Shown here piece after piece: positions 38,840 to 46,868 of a stretch of DNA of 64,000 nt (the stretch's first letter is position 1; each line of letters begins with the position of its first letter). The DNA comes from Flavobacterium sp. 1355 (GTDB lineage Bacteria; Bacteroidota; Bacteroidia; Flavobacteriales; Flavobacteriaceae): positions 310,001 through 374,000 of the forward strand of contig NZ_JAFICC010000002.1 in the NCBI RefSeq assembly GCF_017833415.1. Direction: 5' to 3'. The notes beneath the pieces are model-generated. The model was given only the letters and a program-made list of their open reading frames with translations, ran no database searches and had not been told where the DNA came from. Both the position numbers and the translations under genes were made by a program.

Positions 38840-39380
38840 AAGTATTGTATTCTGATTTAAGCAAGCCGAAATAAACAGAGTTTTGCAATTCGCCGTCACC
38901 ATTTCTAAATTCGTCCCGTAAAATTCCTTCTTGTTTAAAATTGTGTTTTAATGCTATTCGCTGGCTTGCAACATTTATTTCTGAGGTACAAATGAATACT
39001 TTATTCAGCATCAATTCATTGAAACAAAAGTCAAGTGCATCCGAAACCATTTTGGAGGTAATTCCTTTTCCTTCGTAATCTTCATCAGAAAAATAGCCAA
39101 ACTCGCATTTAGAGATGCGATAATCAATCGTTTTTACACATAAGTAACCAATCAGGTTGTTGGTTTTAATATCCCGGGCGTAAAAATGAAAACCTTCTTT
39201 GTTTTTTTCTTTTTCAATACTGGCCTTTATAAAATTTTGAGCTTTTTCTAAAGAGTCAGAATTGGCCAAGGTAACCGGAAAAGTTTTTCCAATATGATTT
39301 TTATTTTTGTCAATTAGTTTATAAAACTCCTCAGGAAGAATATTTTCAATTCGGTCTGTTTTCCAATCTGTAAAACTCAT
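38829..39380 (-). CDS. RimJ/RimL-like GNAT acetyltransferase
   Basis: 183 residues. The pattern IENILPEEFYKLIDKNK, LIGYLCVKTIDYRISKCEFG, then YFSDEDYEGKGITSKMVSDA (acetyl-CoA loop R/Q-x-x-G-x-G/A variant) matches the ribosomal-protein-type N-acetyltransferase group. The substrate is unknown. It overlaps hemF by 11 bp and its start is 1 bp after the stop of the next gene upstream, so all three are probably cotranscribed. Confidence 0.83.
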   Translation of the reverse strand: MSFTDWKTDRIENILPEEFYKLIDKNKNHIGKTFPVTLANSDSLEKAQNFIKASIEKEKNKEGFHFYARDIKTNNLIGYLCVKTIDYRISKCEFGYFSDEDYEGKGITSKMVSDALDFCFNELMLNKVFICTSEINVASQRIALKHNFKQEGILRDEFRNGDGELQNSVYFGLLKSEYNTYER

Positions 39381-39381
39381 C

Positions 39382-39759
39382 TTATTTGTTTTTTAGCGAA
39401 ATAATTTTAGCATTTATACCAAAAGAAAAAACTTTGCTTTCTGCCTGAATGTATTGATAAATAGCTAAAGCTTTAGTCTCAAAAGTATAATTTTCAACGT
39501 TAGAGAATTCTATTAAAAAATCTCCAAATTGTTCTAACTGTTCCCAGTCAAAATGAAGACGCATTAATAACGTGATTAAATCTTCGTTTGAATACGCAAC
39601 TAATGAATCAATGCTTAAAGCAAATTCTTTTAGTTGATTTTCGATGTCTGATTTCGCATCATCGGTCAATGGCTGAGGTATAAAGTCAAGCGAGCGCAAT
39701 GTCTTCAGGATATTGTCAATTCTGATGCTTTCGTTATCTCTTAAACCTTTGTTAAGCAT
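39382..39759 (-). CDS. conserved-looking hypothetical protein
   Basis: 125 residues, not recognised. It looks all-helical, acidic and cytoplasmic: DDAKSDIENQLKEFALSID, NEDLITLLMRLHFDWEQLEQ and YTFETKALAIYQYIQAE. There is no signal peptide, membrane segment or Cys. The stop is 1 bp before the acetyltransferase start, which supports a real coding gene in the hem run. A REP pair lies directly upstream. Confidence 0.65.
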   Translation of the reverse strand: MLNKGLRDNESIRIDNILKTLRSLDFIPQPLTDDAKSDIENQLKEFALSIDSLVAYSNEDLITLLMRLHFDWEQLEQFGDFLIEFSNVENYTFETKALAIYQYIQAESKVFSFGINAKIISLKNK

Positions 39760-39777
39760 TTTTTCTTTGTTACGTTT

Positions 39778-39885
39778 CCTTGCAAGGTTTTCGAAACCTT
39801 GTAGGTCTGAATTAATTACAACTATCTACGAAGTTTATACTAATACAAACAAATTATACCTACAAGGTTTCGAAAACCTTGTAGG
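39778..39885. repeat. REP pair 1 (BIME-like)
   Basis: Two inverted copies of an imperfect palindrome at 39778-39805 and 39859-39885, each built from CCTnCAAGGTTT ... AAACCTTGTAGG with TCG in the centre, about 53 bp apart. They lie just after the RAYT stop. Confidence 0.85.
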
Positions 39886-39898
39886 ATAGCGATAAAGA

Positions 39899-40450
39899 TC
39901 ATTCAAAAGTATAAGTCTCATTTAAAAAATCGTTCTTTTGATTATGGCAGAAAATGAAATTATTAAAATCACTAAATAAATTCAAAACCTCTTCACGTTC
40001 AATTTTTGTCTCTTTATCAGATAAAAAAGCTCGATAAGATGAAAATCTGAAATCCTTAAAATCAAGATCAAAATGATGTTTAGGATTCAAATGAACATAA
40101 ATTATCAAATGTCTTAAATAATTTTCGTCTTTTAATTTTATTCTTTTAAAATGCTTTTCGAATAAACTTCCTGTTCTTTTTGTCTGTTTATTGAAAGCTT
40201 TTGCATAAGAATTAAATAAGTTTGAAAAGGCTTGTGTAACTTCTTTTTCCTCGATATTTAATCTAATAACAAAATGAAAATGATTATTCATGAGACAATA
40301 AGCAAAAACTGAAATCTTGCCAGATAAATATTTTGAAAACTGCTTTAAGAAATAAATCTTATTGGCATCACCTTCAAAAATATTTATTCCATTAATCCCA
40401 CGATTATAAATGTGATAATAACAATCCTTCTCTAAAACCTCCAACTTCAT
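39899..40450 (-). CDS. REP-associated tyrosine transposase (RAYT)
   Basis: 183 residues, full length. The HUH pair is in YCLMNNHFHFVIR (H57, H59), the motif KRTGSLFEKHFKRI is family-typical, and the catalytic Tyr is likely Y118 in LIIYVHLNP. This is the Y1 transposase family related to IS200/IS605 but single-copy and linked to REP palindromes. REP pairs with the same CCTGCAAGGTTT core flank it at 39778-39885 and 40475-40556, and a third lies at 41625-41699. It interrupts the heme gene run between hemE and the 125-residue gene. Confidence 0.9.
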   Translation of the reverse strand: MKLEVLEKDCYYHIYNRGINGINIFEGDANKIYFLKQFSKYLSGKISVFAYCLMNNHFHFVIRLNIEEKEVTQAFSNLFNSYAKAFNKQTKRTGSLFEKHFKRIKLKDENYLRHLIIYVHLNPKHHFDLDFKDFRFSSYRAFLSDKETKIEREEVLNLFSDFNNFIFCHNQKNDFLNETYTFE

Positions 40451-40474
40451 ATTTGTCAGTATTCTTTTTCCCGT

Positions 40475-40556
40475 CCTGCAAGGTTTCCAAAACCTTGTAG
40501 GTTTGTCAATTATAACGTTGCAACTTATACCTGCAAGGTTTTGGAAACCTTGCAGG
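40475..40556. repeat. REP pair 2 (BIME-like)
   Basis: Palindromes at 40475-40501 and 40530-40556 with arms CCTGCAAGGTTT / AAACCTTGCAGG, head to head, 28 bp apart, immediately upstream of the RAYT gene and downstream of hemE. Confidence 0.88.
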
Positions 40557-40583
40557 AAAGCAAACTGCGACTGATAAATTTAA

Positions 40584-41609
40584 CTATTGTCCGTATTCCT
40601 TCACCGCATCAATAAACGCTTTGGCATGATCTACAGGAATATTTGGCAAAATTCCGTGTCCTAAATTTACCACATATTTATCTTTTCCGAATTCGTCAAT
40701 CATTTCATGAACCATTTTTTTGATGGTCGGAATAGGAGAAAGCAATCTTGATGGGTCAAAATTTCCTTGTAAAGTAATGTTTCCACCAGATAAATAACGC
40801 GCATTTCTAGCCGAACAAGTCCAGTCAACACCAAGTGCCGAGGCACGGCTTTTACCCATTTCGCCAAGAGCAAACCAACATCCTTTTCCGAAAACAATAA
40901 CCGGCGCGTGGTCTGCCAAAGCCTCTACGATTTGGTTGATGTATTTCCATGAAAATTCCTGATAATCAACTGGAGAAAGCATTCCGCCCCAAGAGTCAAA
41001 AATCTGTACAGCATCAACTCCGGCCTTTACTTTTTCTTTTAAATATAAAATGGTTGTATCTGTGATTTTTTGTAATAAGGTATGTGCTGCAGCTGGGTTT
41101 GAAAAGCAGAAACCTTTTGCAGTATCAAAACTTTTAGAACCTTTACCTTCAACAGCATAGCAAAAAATTGTCCAGGGTGAACCTGCAAAACCAATTAATG
41201 GTACTTCGTCGTTCAGCATTTCCTTAGTCAACTTAATGGCATCCATAACATAACCTAAACTTTCCTGAATGTCAGGAACGTATACACGGTGAACATCCGC
41301 CATAGAACGGATAGGATTTGGAATAAACGGACCAAAATTTTCTTTCATCAACACTTCAATTCCCATTGCCTGCGGAACAACCAAAATATCCGAAAATAAA
41401 ATAGCTGCATCTGGTGCAATTCTGCGAATTGGCTGAACTGTGATTTCGGCAGCTAATTCCGGAGTTTGACAACGAGTGAAGAAATCATATTTATCACGCA
41501 AAGCGATAAATTCCGGTAAATACCTTCCGGCTTGGCGCATCATCCATACTGGCGGACGTTGTACAGTTTCTCCTTTAAGTGCTTTTAAAAATAGGTCGTT
41601 TTTTAACAT
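40584..41609 (-). CDS. hemE: uroporphyrinogen decarboxylase
   Basis: 341 residues. Converts uroporphyrinogen III to coproporphyrinogen III by four decarboxylations. Clear motifs are [16 protein letters not shown] (residues 19-34), [12 protein letters not shown] with the catalytic Asp, [16 protein letters not shown] and [15 protein letters not shown] near the C-terminus. It is flanked on both sides by REP pairs, which separate it from hemD (102 bp) and from the downstream genes. Confidence 0.97.
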   Translation of the reverse strand: MLKNDLFLKALKGETVQRPPVWMMRQAGRYLPEFIALRDKYDFFTRCQTPELAAEITVQPIRRIAPDAAILFSDILVVPQAMGIEVLMKENFGPFIPNPIRSMADVHRVYVPDIQESLGYVMDAIKLTKEMLNDEVPLIGFAGSPWTIFCYAVEGKGSKSFDTAKGFCFSNPAAAHTLLQKITDTTILYLKEKVKAGVDAVQIFDSWGGMLSPVDYQEFSWKYINQIVEALADHAPVIVFGKGCWFALGEMGKSRASALGVDWTCSARNARYLSGGNITLQGNFDPSRLLSPIPTIKKMVHEMIDEFGKDKYVVNLGHGILPNIPVDHAKAFIDAVKEYGQ

Positions 41610-41624
41610 CTTTTATTTATTTAT

Positions 41625-41699
41625 CCTATAAGGTTTTCAAAACCTTATAGGTATTGTGTTGATTATTATATACCTGCAAGGTTTTGGAAATCTTGCAGG
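41625..41699. repeat. REP pair 3 (BIME-like)
   Basis: Palindromes at 41625-41651 (arms CCTATAAGGTTT) and 41673-41699 (arms CCTGCAAGGTTT, one mismatch), filling most of the hemD-hemE gap. Confidence 0.86.
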
Positions 41700-41711
41700 A
41701 AATCTTGTTTG

Positions 41712-42377
41712 TTACTTATATTCTTCAATTACGTCTTCAATTACGTCTTCAACTGTAGGCTGATCTGCAATGATGATGTTTTTGGTAATTTTATGCAAAG
41801 CTTCTGCAGTAGTTTCTCCAATGCAAAAGCAGGTTTCTTTTTTGATTGTGTTGTCTTTCAAATAACTTTCAACGCCAGAAGGACTAAAGAATAAAATCGC
41901 GTCAACGGCAGTTTTTATTTTTTGAGGCTGTAACGTTGTCTCGTAAACGTGAATCTCATTAAACTTTACACCAGCATCTTTTAAAGCTTTTGGTAAAGTT
42001 TCCCTGCGAAGATTACCGCTGAAAAAAGTAAAGCTTTCTCTTCCGTAAATCAAAGTGATAATTTCTGCCAAATCGGTTGCATAACCGGTGTAAGCCACAA
42101 CATTGAATCCATTTTCAGATAATAATATCTTAGTTTTTAAACCAACACAAAAAATGTTTTTGTTTTTTAACTGTTCTGCTTTTGGATTTGATAAAATGCT
42201 ATGAACGGCATTCTGACTCGTAAAAATCAGATTTTCGTTGAGGTCTTTTAATTCAAAAGATTTGTTTTGAGTTTTAATGAAATCGGCTTCGAGAACTTCC
42301 AAATTAGCATTTTCTAATGCTTGCCTTTGTTCGCCCGACAGTTTTTTAGTAGATAATATCTGAATTGACTTTGCCAT
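41712..42377 (-). CDS. hemD: uroporphyrinogen-III synthase
   Basis: 221 residues, in the usual range for this poorly conserved family. It cyclises hydroxymethylbilane with inversion of ring D. Identity rests on the fold pattern (IFTSQNAVHSIL near residue 50; ILFFSPSGVESYL; CFCIGETTAEAL) and on its one-base TAATG overlap with hemC. The C-terminus contains a 12-bp tandem repeat giving EDVIEDVIEEYK, an unusual low-complexity tail that may vary between strains. Confidence 0.9.
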   Translation of the reverse strand: MAKSIQILSTKKLSGEQRQALENANLEVLEADFIKTQNKSFELKDLNENLIFTSQNAVHSILSNPKAEQLKNKNIFCVGLKTKILLSENGFNVVAYTGYATDLAEIITLIYGRESFTFFSGNLRRETLPKALKDAGVKFNEIHVYETTLQPQKIKTAVDAILFFSPSGVESYLKDNTIKKETCFCIGETTAEALHKITKNIIIADQPTVEDVIEDVIEEYK

Positions 42378-43300
42378 TATTTTTTCAAACTTTCTTTAAT
42401 AGATTGCATCAATTCGGTACCACCATTATCCAGAATCTCCTGAGCAGCATAAAAACCTAATTTTTTCCATTCAGAAATATCGACTGTTTTGTCGATTTCC
42501 AATTTTTGCTTCCCGTCAACAGAAAGCAGAACACCTTGAAAATGTAAGGTGTCTTCGTCTTCATTATAATTTACCAAAGCACCAATTGGTGCCGTACAAC
42601 CGCCTTCAAGAGTTCTTAAAAACTGACGTTCGATATAAGTACAGATTTCGGTTTCAATATGATTTAATTGCGAAAGCGCATCTAAAGTATAATTGTCATT
42701 TTCCATTGCCACAACAAGCATTGCTCCTTGTGCCGGTGCCGGAATCATCCAGTCCAGATTGATATAATTTTCCGGTTTTAAGTTAATGCGTTCCAAACCT
42801 GCAGCAGCAAAAACAGCTCCATCCCAATTATTGTCCTGTAATTTTTGCATGCGAGTATTAACGTTTCCACGTAAATCTACTACGGTATGATTAGGATATT
42901 TATTAAACCATTGTGCCTGACGGCGTAAACTTCCGGTTGCAATCGTGCTTGGGTTTGTAAAATCAGGATTACCTTTGTGAACTAAAATGTCTAAAACATT
43001 GGCTCTTTCCAGAACAGCCGCCTGAACAATTCCTTTTGGCAAAGCTGTCGGAACATCTTTCATAGAATGTACAGCAATATCAATATCACCATTGATCATA
43101 GCAATGTCAAGGGTTTTAGTAAAAATTCCGGTAATTCCCAGTTCATAAAGCGGTTTGTCCAGAATAATATCACCTTGAGATTTAACTGCAACAATTGAGG
43201 TTTTATATCCTAAATCATTTAGTTTTTTCTCGACAGTATGTGCTTGCCAAAGTGCTAATTCGCTATCGCGGGTTCCTATTCTGATTGTTTTTTCAGCCAT
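42377..43300 (-). CDS. hemC: hydroxymethylbilane synthase
   Basis: 307 residues. Polymerises four porphobilinogens into hydroxymethylbilane on a dipyrromethane cofactor bound to Cys in LEGGCTAPIGAL. Other motifs are TRDSELALWQAHTVEK, HSMKDVPTALP, GSLRRQAQW and DLRGNVNTRMQKL. It overlaps hemD by one base. An inverted-repeat element and the GxxExxY gene lie between it and hemA. Confidence 0.97.
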   Translation of the reverse strand: MAEKTIRIGTRDSELALWQAHTVEKKLNDLGYKTSIVAVKSQGDIILDKPLYELGITGIFTKTLDIAMINGDIDIAVHSMKDVPTALPKGIVQAAVLERANVLDILVHKGNPDFTNPSTIATGSLRRQAQWFNKYPNHTVVDLRGNVNTRMQKLQDNNWDGAVFAAAGLERINLKPENYINLDWMIPAPAQGAMLVVAMENDNYTLDALSQLNHIETEICTYIERQFLRTLEGGCTAPIGALVNYNEDEDTLHFQGVLLSVDGKQKLEIDKTVDISEWKKLGFYAAQEILDNGGTELMQSIKESLKK

Positions 43301-43311
43301 TTTTTATTATT

Positions 43312-43410
43312 TTACCATTAAGATATTAAGGATCATTAAGTTTTGTGTTGAATGTAAGAAAATTAAGTTTTAAAAAAATTTGAACTTAATTTTCTTAATC
43401 TCTTAATGGT
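43312..43410. repeat. inverted repeat element 1 beside GxxExxY gene
   Basis: Arms TTACCATTAAGATATTAAG (43312-43330) and its near-complement CTTAATCTCTTAATGGT (43394-43410). The same arm sequence recurs at 43864. Confidence 0.75.
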
Positions 43411-43431
43411 TGAATCTCTTTATAGTAATTT

Positions 43432-43836
43432 TTAATCTATTAATCTTGCAAAATGATCATTTACAAGTGGTTTCATTGATTTTGTTATGTTCAATGTGTT
43501 GAAATTAATTAATAAACCTTGGGGCCTTTGTAATAATTTCATATATGTTAACAATTGTGCTTCGTGAATAGGTAAAAGATTTTCTATTGCCTTTAATTCA
43601 ACAACCACACAATCATTTACAAGCAAATCAATTCTTAAGTCAGTTTCTAACTCAAGGTCATAATAATCTATTTTAACTGCTAATTGTTGTTTAACATCAT
43701 ATCCGTTTTGTTCTAATTCGTATTTGAGGCATTGTTCATAAATGCTTTCTAAAAGTCCGGGGCCTAATGCTTTATGCACTTTTATGGCAAAACCTGTTAT
43801 TTCATAAGCCAACTGCGTAACCTCTTTTTTTGTCAT
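43432..43836 (-). CDS. GxxExxY family protein (PD-(D/E)XK-like)
   Basis: 134 residues. The signature GPGLLESIYE (residues 25-34) gives the family its name, and the D...ExK pattern RIDLLVNDCVVVELKAIE resembles a PD-(D/E)XK nuclease core. Family function is unknown. It lies in the hemA-hemC gap, bracketed by two similar inverted repeats (43312-43410 and 43864-43990), and has no link to heme. It may have been inserted into the hem run together with the repeats. Confidence 0.85.
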   Translation of the reverse strand: MTKKEVTQLAYEITGFAIKVHKALGPGLLESIYEQCLKYELEQNGYDVKQQLAVKIDYYDLELETDLRIDLLVNDCVVVELKAIENLLPIHEAQLLTYMKLLQRPQGLLINFNTLNITKSMKPLVNDHFARLID

Positions 43837-43863
43837 AGAACTTTCTATTCTTTTTTATTCTTT

Positions 43864-43990
43864 TTACCATTAAGATATTAAGTTAGTTAAGGTTGAGTCA
43901 TATAAACACAAAGCTTAATTATTTATCTATGCTTAATGATTCTATTTTTTTAAGCGCAAAGCCTTAATTAACTTAATATCTTAATGGTAA
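43864..43990. repeat. inverted repeat element 2 beside GxxExxY gene
   Basis: A 29-bp arm at 43864-43892 beginning TTACCATTAAGATATTAAG pairs with 43962-43990 at 28 of 29 positions; about 69 bp separate the arms. It shares its arm sequence with element 1. Confidence 0.85.
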
Positions 43991-43999
43991 AGCCAAAAA

Positions 44000-45250
44000 T
44001 TAAGATGCTTTTATTTTGAAGACTTTTTCGATCCATTCGATGCTTTCGTCAACCATCGTATCGTCGTCTTTTAAATGATTGGCAAAGTGAGTAGTGATTT
44101 TCTGAATGATTCTATTGCTGATTATTTCAGCTTGAGCTTCATTAAAGTCGGTAATTTTCCTGCTTTGAAAATCCAGTTCTGAATTTTTAATAGCATTCAG
44201 TTTTTCTTTTAAAGCATTTATGGTTGGAGCAAATTTGCGCCCTTTCATCCAGGTTACAAACTCCTCTTTTATTTCTTCGATAATTGCTTCTGCAGCAGGA
44301 ATATGTAGTTTTCTATTTTCTAAAGTTTCATCTGTCAACTGAGACAAATAATCCATGTGGATTAATGTAACGCCTTCCAGATCCTCTACGTTTTCATGAA
44401 CGTTTTTCGGAATTGATAAATCTAAGATCAATAAAGGTTTTTTTAGATTCAGAATTGCTTTGTCAACCGTCGGGTTTTGGGCTCCAGTTGCAACAACTAC
44501 TATATCGGCTTTTTGAAGTTCAAGATGTAATTCAGAATAATCCTTAACAATCAGATTTAGTTTTCCGGCCAGTTTCTCTGCCTTGTCCTTAGTTCTGTTG
44601 ATTAAGGTAATATGTTCGTTTTTGGTATGTTTTACCAGGTTTTCGCAAGTATTTCTTCCGATTTTTCCAGTCCCGAACAACAAAATGTTTTTATTACTGA
44701 TATCCTCAACATTTTTAAGAATATATTGAACCGATGCAAAAGATACGGATGTTGCACCAGAACTAATTTCGGTTTCCGTTTTAATTCTTTTACTGGCCTG
44801 AATAACAGCATTTACTAATCTCTCTGTAAAAGCATTGGTTAAACCCATTGATTTTGAATGGGTAAAACTAGTTTTAATTTGAGATATAATTTCAAAATCA
44901 CCAAGAATCTGACTGTCTAACCCGGTTCCTACTCGAAACAGATGATTAATTGCTTCCTGATTTTTATATACAAATCCAACTTTTTGGAAAGCATCTACAG
45001 ATCCGTTACTATTATCACAAATAAGTTTTATTAATTGAAATGGGTGTTCAGCAAAACCGTAGATTTCGGTTCTGTTGCAGGTTGAAGTAACGATTAAACT
45101 TTCTATTCCTTCATTTTTAGCTTGCTCAAGCAAACGCGTTTTCGCGGCAGCATCCAGACTAAATTGACCTCTTACCTCAGCATCAGCTTTTTTGTAACTC
45201 AGACCAACTGAATAAAAATAAAGGTGTTTTGGTACGTTATTGTTTTCCAT
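44000..45250 (-). CDS. hemA: glutamyl-tRNA reductase
   Basis: 416 residues from the ATG at 45250 (MENNNVPKHLYFYSVGLSYK); a 21-residue extension upstream crosses the likely promoter. Reduces glutamyl-tRNA to glutamate-1-semialdehyde, the first committed step of heme synthesis. The catalytic Cys is C58 in TSTCNRTEIYGF, the NADPH-binding domain has LLFGTGKIGRNTCENL, and a helical dimerisation domain ends the chain. It is divergent from an AraC-type regulator. hemL, the next enzyme, is not in the window. Confidence 0.97.
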   Translation of the reverse strand: MENNNVPKHLYFYSVGLSYKKADAEVRGQFSLDAAAKTRLLEQAKNEGIESLIVTSTCNRTEIYGFAEHPFQLIKLICDNSNGSVDAFQKVGFVYKNQEAINHLFRVGTGLDSQILGDFEIISQIKTSFTHSKSMGLTNAFTERLVNAVIQASKRIKTETEISSGATSVSFASVQYILKNVEDISNKNILLFGTGKIGRNTCENLVKHTKNEHITLINRTKDKAEKLAGKLNLIVKDYSELHLELQKADIVVVATGAQNPTVDKAILNLKKPLLILDLSIPKNVHENVEDLEGVTLIHMDYLSQLTDETLENRKLHIPAAEAIIEEIKEEFVTWMKGRKFAPTINALKEKLNAIKNSELDFQSRKITDFNEAQAEIISNRIIQKITTHFANHLKDDDTMVDESIEWIEKVFKIKAS

Positions 45251-45274
45251 AAATTTACTTTCATAAAAGTGCAA

Positions 45275-45282
45275 CAAAATTA
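45275..45282 (-). promoter_or_regulatory. candidate hemA -7 element TAATTTTG
   Basis: On the reverse strand it fits TAnnTTTG, 24 bp before the hemA ATG. Supports the start at 45250 over a longer frame. Confidence 0.5.
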
Positions 45283-45376
45283 TTACTATAGCATTGATAA
45301 AAATAACGCTCAAAGTGCTTTTTATGTCGCTGTATGTTTTTTTGAACCTAAATAGGTGTTTTTGAGTAAAAAGAAG

Positions 45377-45384
45377 TATTTTTG
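45377..45384 (+). promoter_or_regulatory. candidate araC-type gene -7 element TATTTTTG
   Basis: Fits TAnnTTTG, 93 bp before the regulator's ATG. A second element in the divergent spacer with hemA. Confidence 0.4.
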
Positions 45385-45477
45385 TAGCAAAATCAATTGG
45401 TCACAACGGGTTTGTTTAGAGTGATTCTAAATAAGATTTTGCTTTTGCTTTGATTTTAGTTTTAAAAAAATATCGCT

Positions 45478-46350
45478 ATGAGTTCTCAGGAAATTATAAA
45501 AATTGAAGACGACTTTACGCTTATCCGTTTTCAAAACGACAGTTTAGAACCTTTTTCTGCACAGCACGAAATAGGTACTGGCCTGATACAGTTTCACTTT
45601 GGTATAAAAGGAAATGCAAAATTCTTGTTCAATCAGGGTAATTATGCTTTAGAATTGAAGGAAGAAAAATCACTGCTTTTATACAATCCGCAGAAAGAAT
45701 TACCGCTGAATTTAGAACTCGCTCCAAATTCGTGGGTGATTTCTGTAATTGTTTCGATCAAGAAATTTCATGCGTTGTTTTCTGCAGAAGCAGATTATAT
45801 TACTTTTTTAAGTCCTGATAATAAGGATAAAAAATATTATAACGAAGGAAATATTAGTCCATCAATGGCTATTGTGCTGAGTCAGCTGTTTCATTACAAT
45901 CTTCATCCATCCATAAAAAACCTTTACTACAAAGGAAAAGGATACGAATTGCTAAGTTTGTATTTTAACAGAACCGAAGATCCAAACGCAGAACAATGCC
46001 CGTTTTTGATTGATGAAGATAACGTTCTAAAAATTCGAAAAGCCAAAGAAATTATCATCGCCAATATGGCTGAACCTCCCGGACTGCAAGAGCTCGCTGA
46101 CGAAATTGGTTTGAATTTGAAAAAACTCAAAATGGGTTTCAAACAAATTTACGGCGATACAGTTTATGGTTTCCTTTTCGATTACAAAATGGATTTCGCC
46201 AGAAAATTATTAGACAGCGGATCTTATAACGTAAACGAAGTTGGTTTGAAAATAGGGTATAGCACCGGAAGTCACTTTATCGCAGCGTTCAAGAAAAAGT
46301 TTGCCACAACTCCGAAAAAGTACTTGATGTCGATTAATACGAATGTGTAA
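45478..46350 (+). CDS. AraC family transcriptional regulator
   Basis: 290 residues. The N-terminal ~150 residues form a cupin-like sensing domain (ETFEIGTGLIQFHFGIKG-like strands, EEKSLLLYNP). The C-terminal AraC double helix-turn-helix is clear: GLQELADEIGLNLKKLKMGF and NVNEVGLKIGYSTGSHFIAAF ending KKKFATTPKKYL. It is divergent from hemA (227 bp) and upstream of hemH, a position that suggests control of heme genes. Ligand and sites are unknown. The next gene starts immediately after its stop. Confidence 0.9.
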   Translation: MSSQEIIKIEDDFTLIRFQNDSLEPFSAQHEIGTGLIQFHFGIKGNAKFLFNQGNYALELKEEKSLLLYNPQKELPLNLELAPNSWVISVIVSIKKFHALFSAEADYITFLSPDNKDKKYYNEGNISPSMAIVLSQLFHYNLHPSIKNLYYKGKGYELLSLYFNRTEDPNAEQCPFLIDEDNVLKIRKAKEIIIANMAEPPGLQELADEIGLNLKKLKMGFKQIYGDTVYGFLFDYKMDFARKLLDSGSYNVNEVGLKIGYSTGSHFIAAFKKKFATTPKKYLMSINTNV

Positions 46351-46722
46351 ATGGAAACAGAAATATTAGGAGATCATCAGGAATACGTAGAAGAAAAATT
46401 TGAAGAAGTATTAGTGCGTTATAGCGGATTTGGAAAAGATATTTATAATGTAATTAAAAAGGAATTGCCTAACGTGTTCAAATATTTGAAATATTACAAA
46501 GCAACAAAAAGTACTGAAAAATGTGTTTTTGGTGCTCAACTTGAAGATAGTTATGCGATTTATAATGACGGAAATATTTTGTTCTCTATTCAATTAGATC
46601 CTGATTGCGAAGTAATCTGTTTATATAATTGGGAAACTCAAATTGAAATTGGAGATTGGGATAATAACGATTATTACAAACAATCTATCGAATTCATAAG
46701 AACACAATTTCTGAGCACATGA
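46351..46722 (+). CDS. hypothetical protein
   Basis: 123 residues, not recognised. The ATG follows the stop codon of the AraC gene directly, indicating one transcript. The sequence looks small, acidic and globular: EKFEEVLVRYSGFGKDIYNV, then strands FGAQLEDSYAIYNDGNILFS and VICLYNWETQIEIGDWDNN. No signal peptide or metal motif. The neighbourhood suggests, but does not show, a link to heme regulation. Confidence 0.6.
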   Translation: METEILGDHQEYVEEKFEEVLVRYSGFGKDIYNVIKKELPNVFKYLKYYKATKSTEKCVFGAQLEDSYAIYNDGNILFSIQLDPDCEVICLYNWETQIEIGDWDNNDYYKQSIEFIRTQFLST

Positions 46723-46782
46723 CTTAACAAATCGATTTTTGATATTCAATAATAAATAATAAATAATATTTATCATATTTCT

Positions 46783-46806
46783 ACAAAAGTACATACAATA
46801 CTTTTG
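46783..46806 (+). promoter_or_regulatory. hemH promoter within an inverted repeat
   Basis: CAAAAGTA CATACAA TACTTTTG. The right arm, TACTTTTG at 46799-46806, fits TAnnTTTG and lies 63 bp before the hemH ATG. The left arm is its exact inverse, so it could be an operator or a two-way promoter. Confidence 0.5.
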
Positions 46807-46868
46807 CCGAAATTTTAAAAACAAACAAGAGCTTAAAGCCCAGCTTAAAGCCGAAATCAAAAAATATA

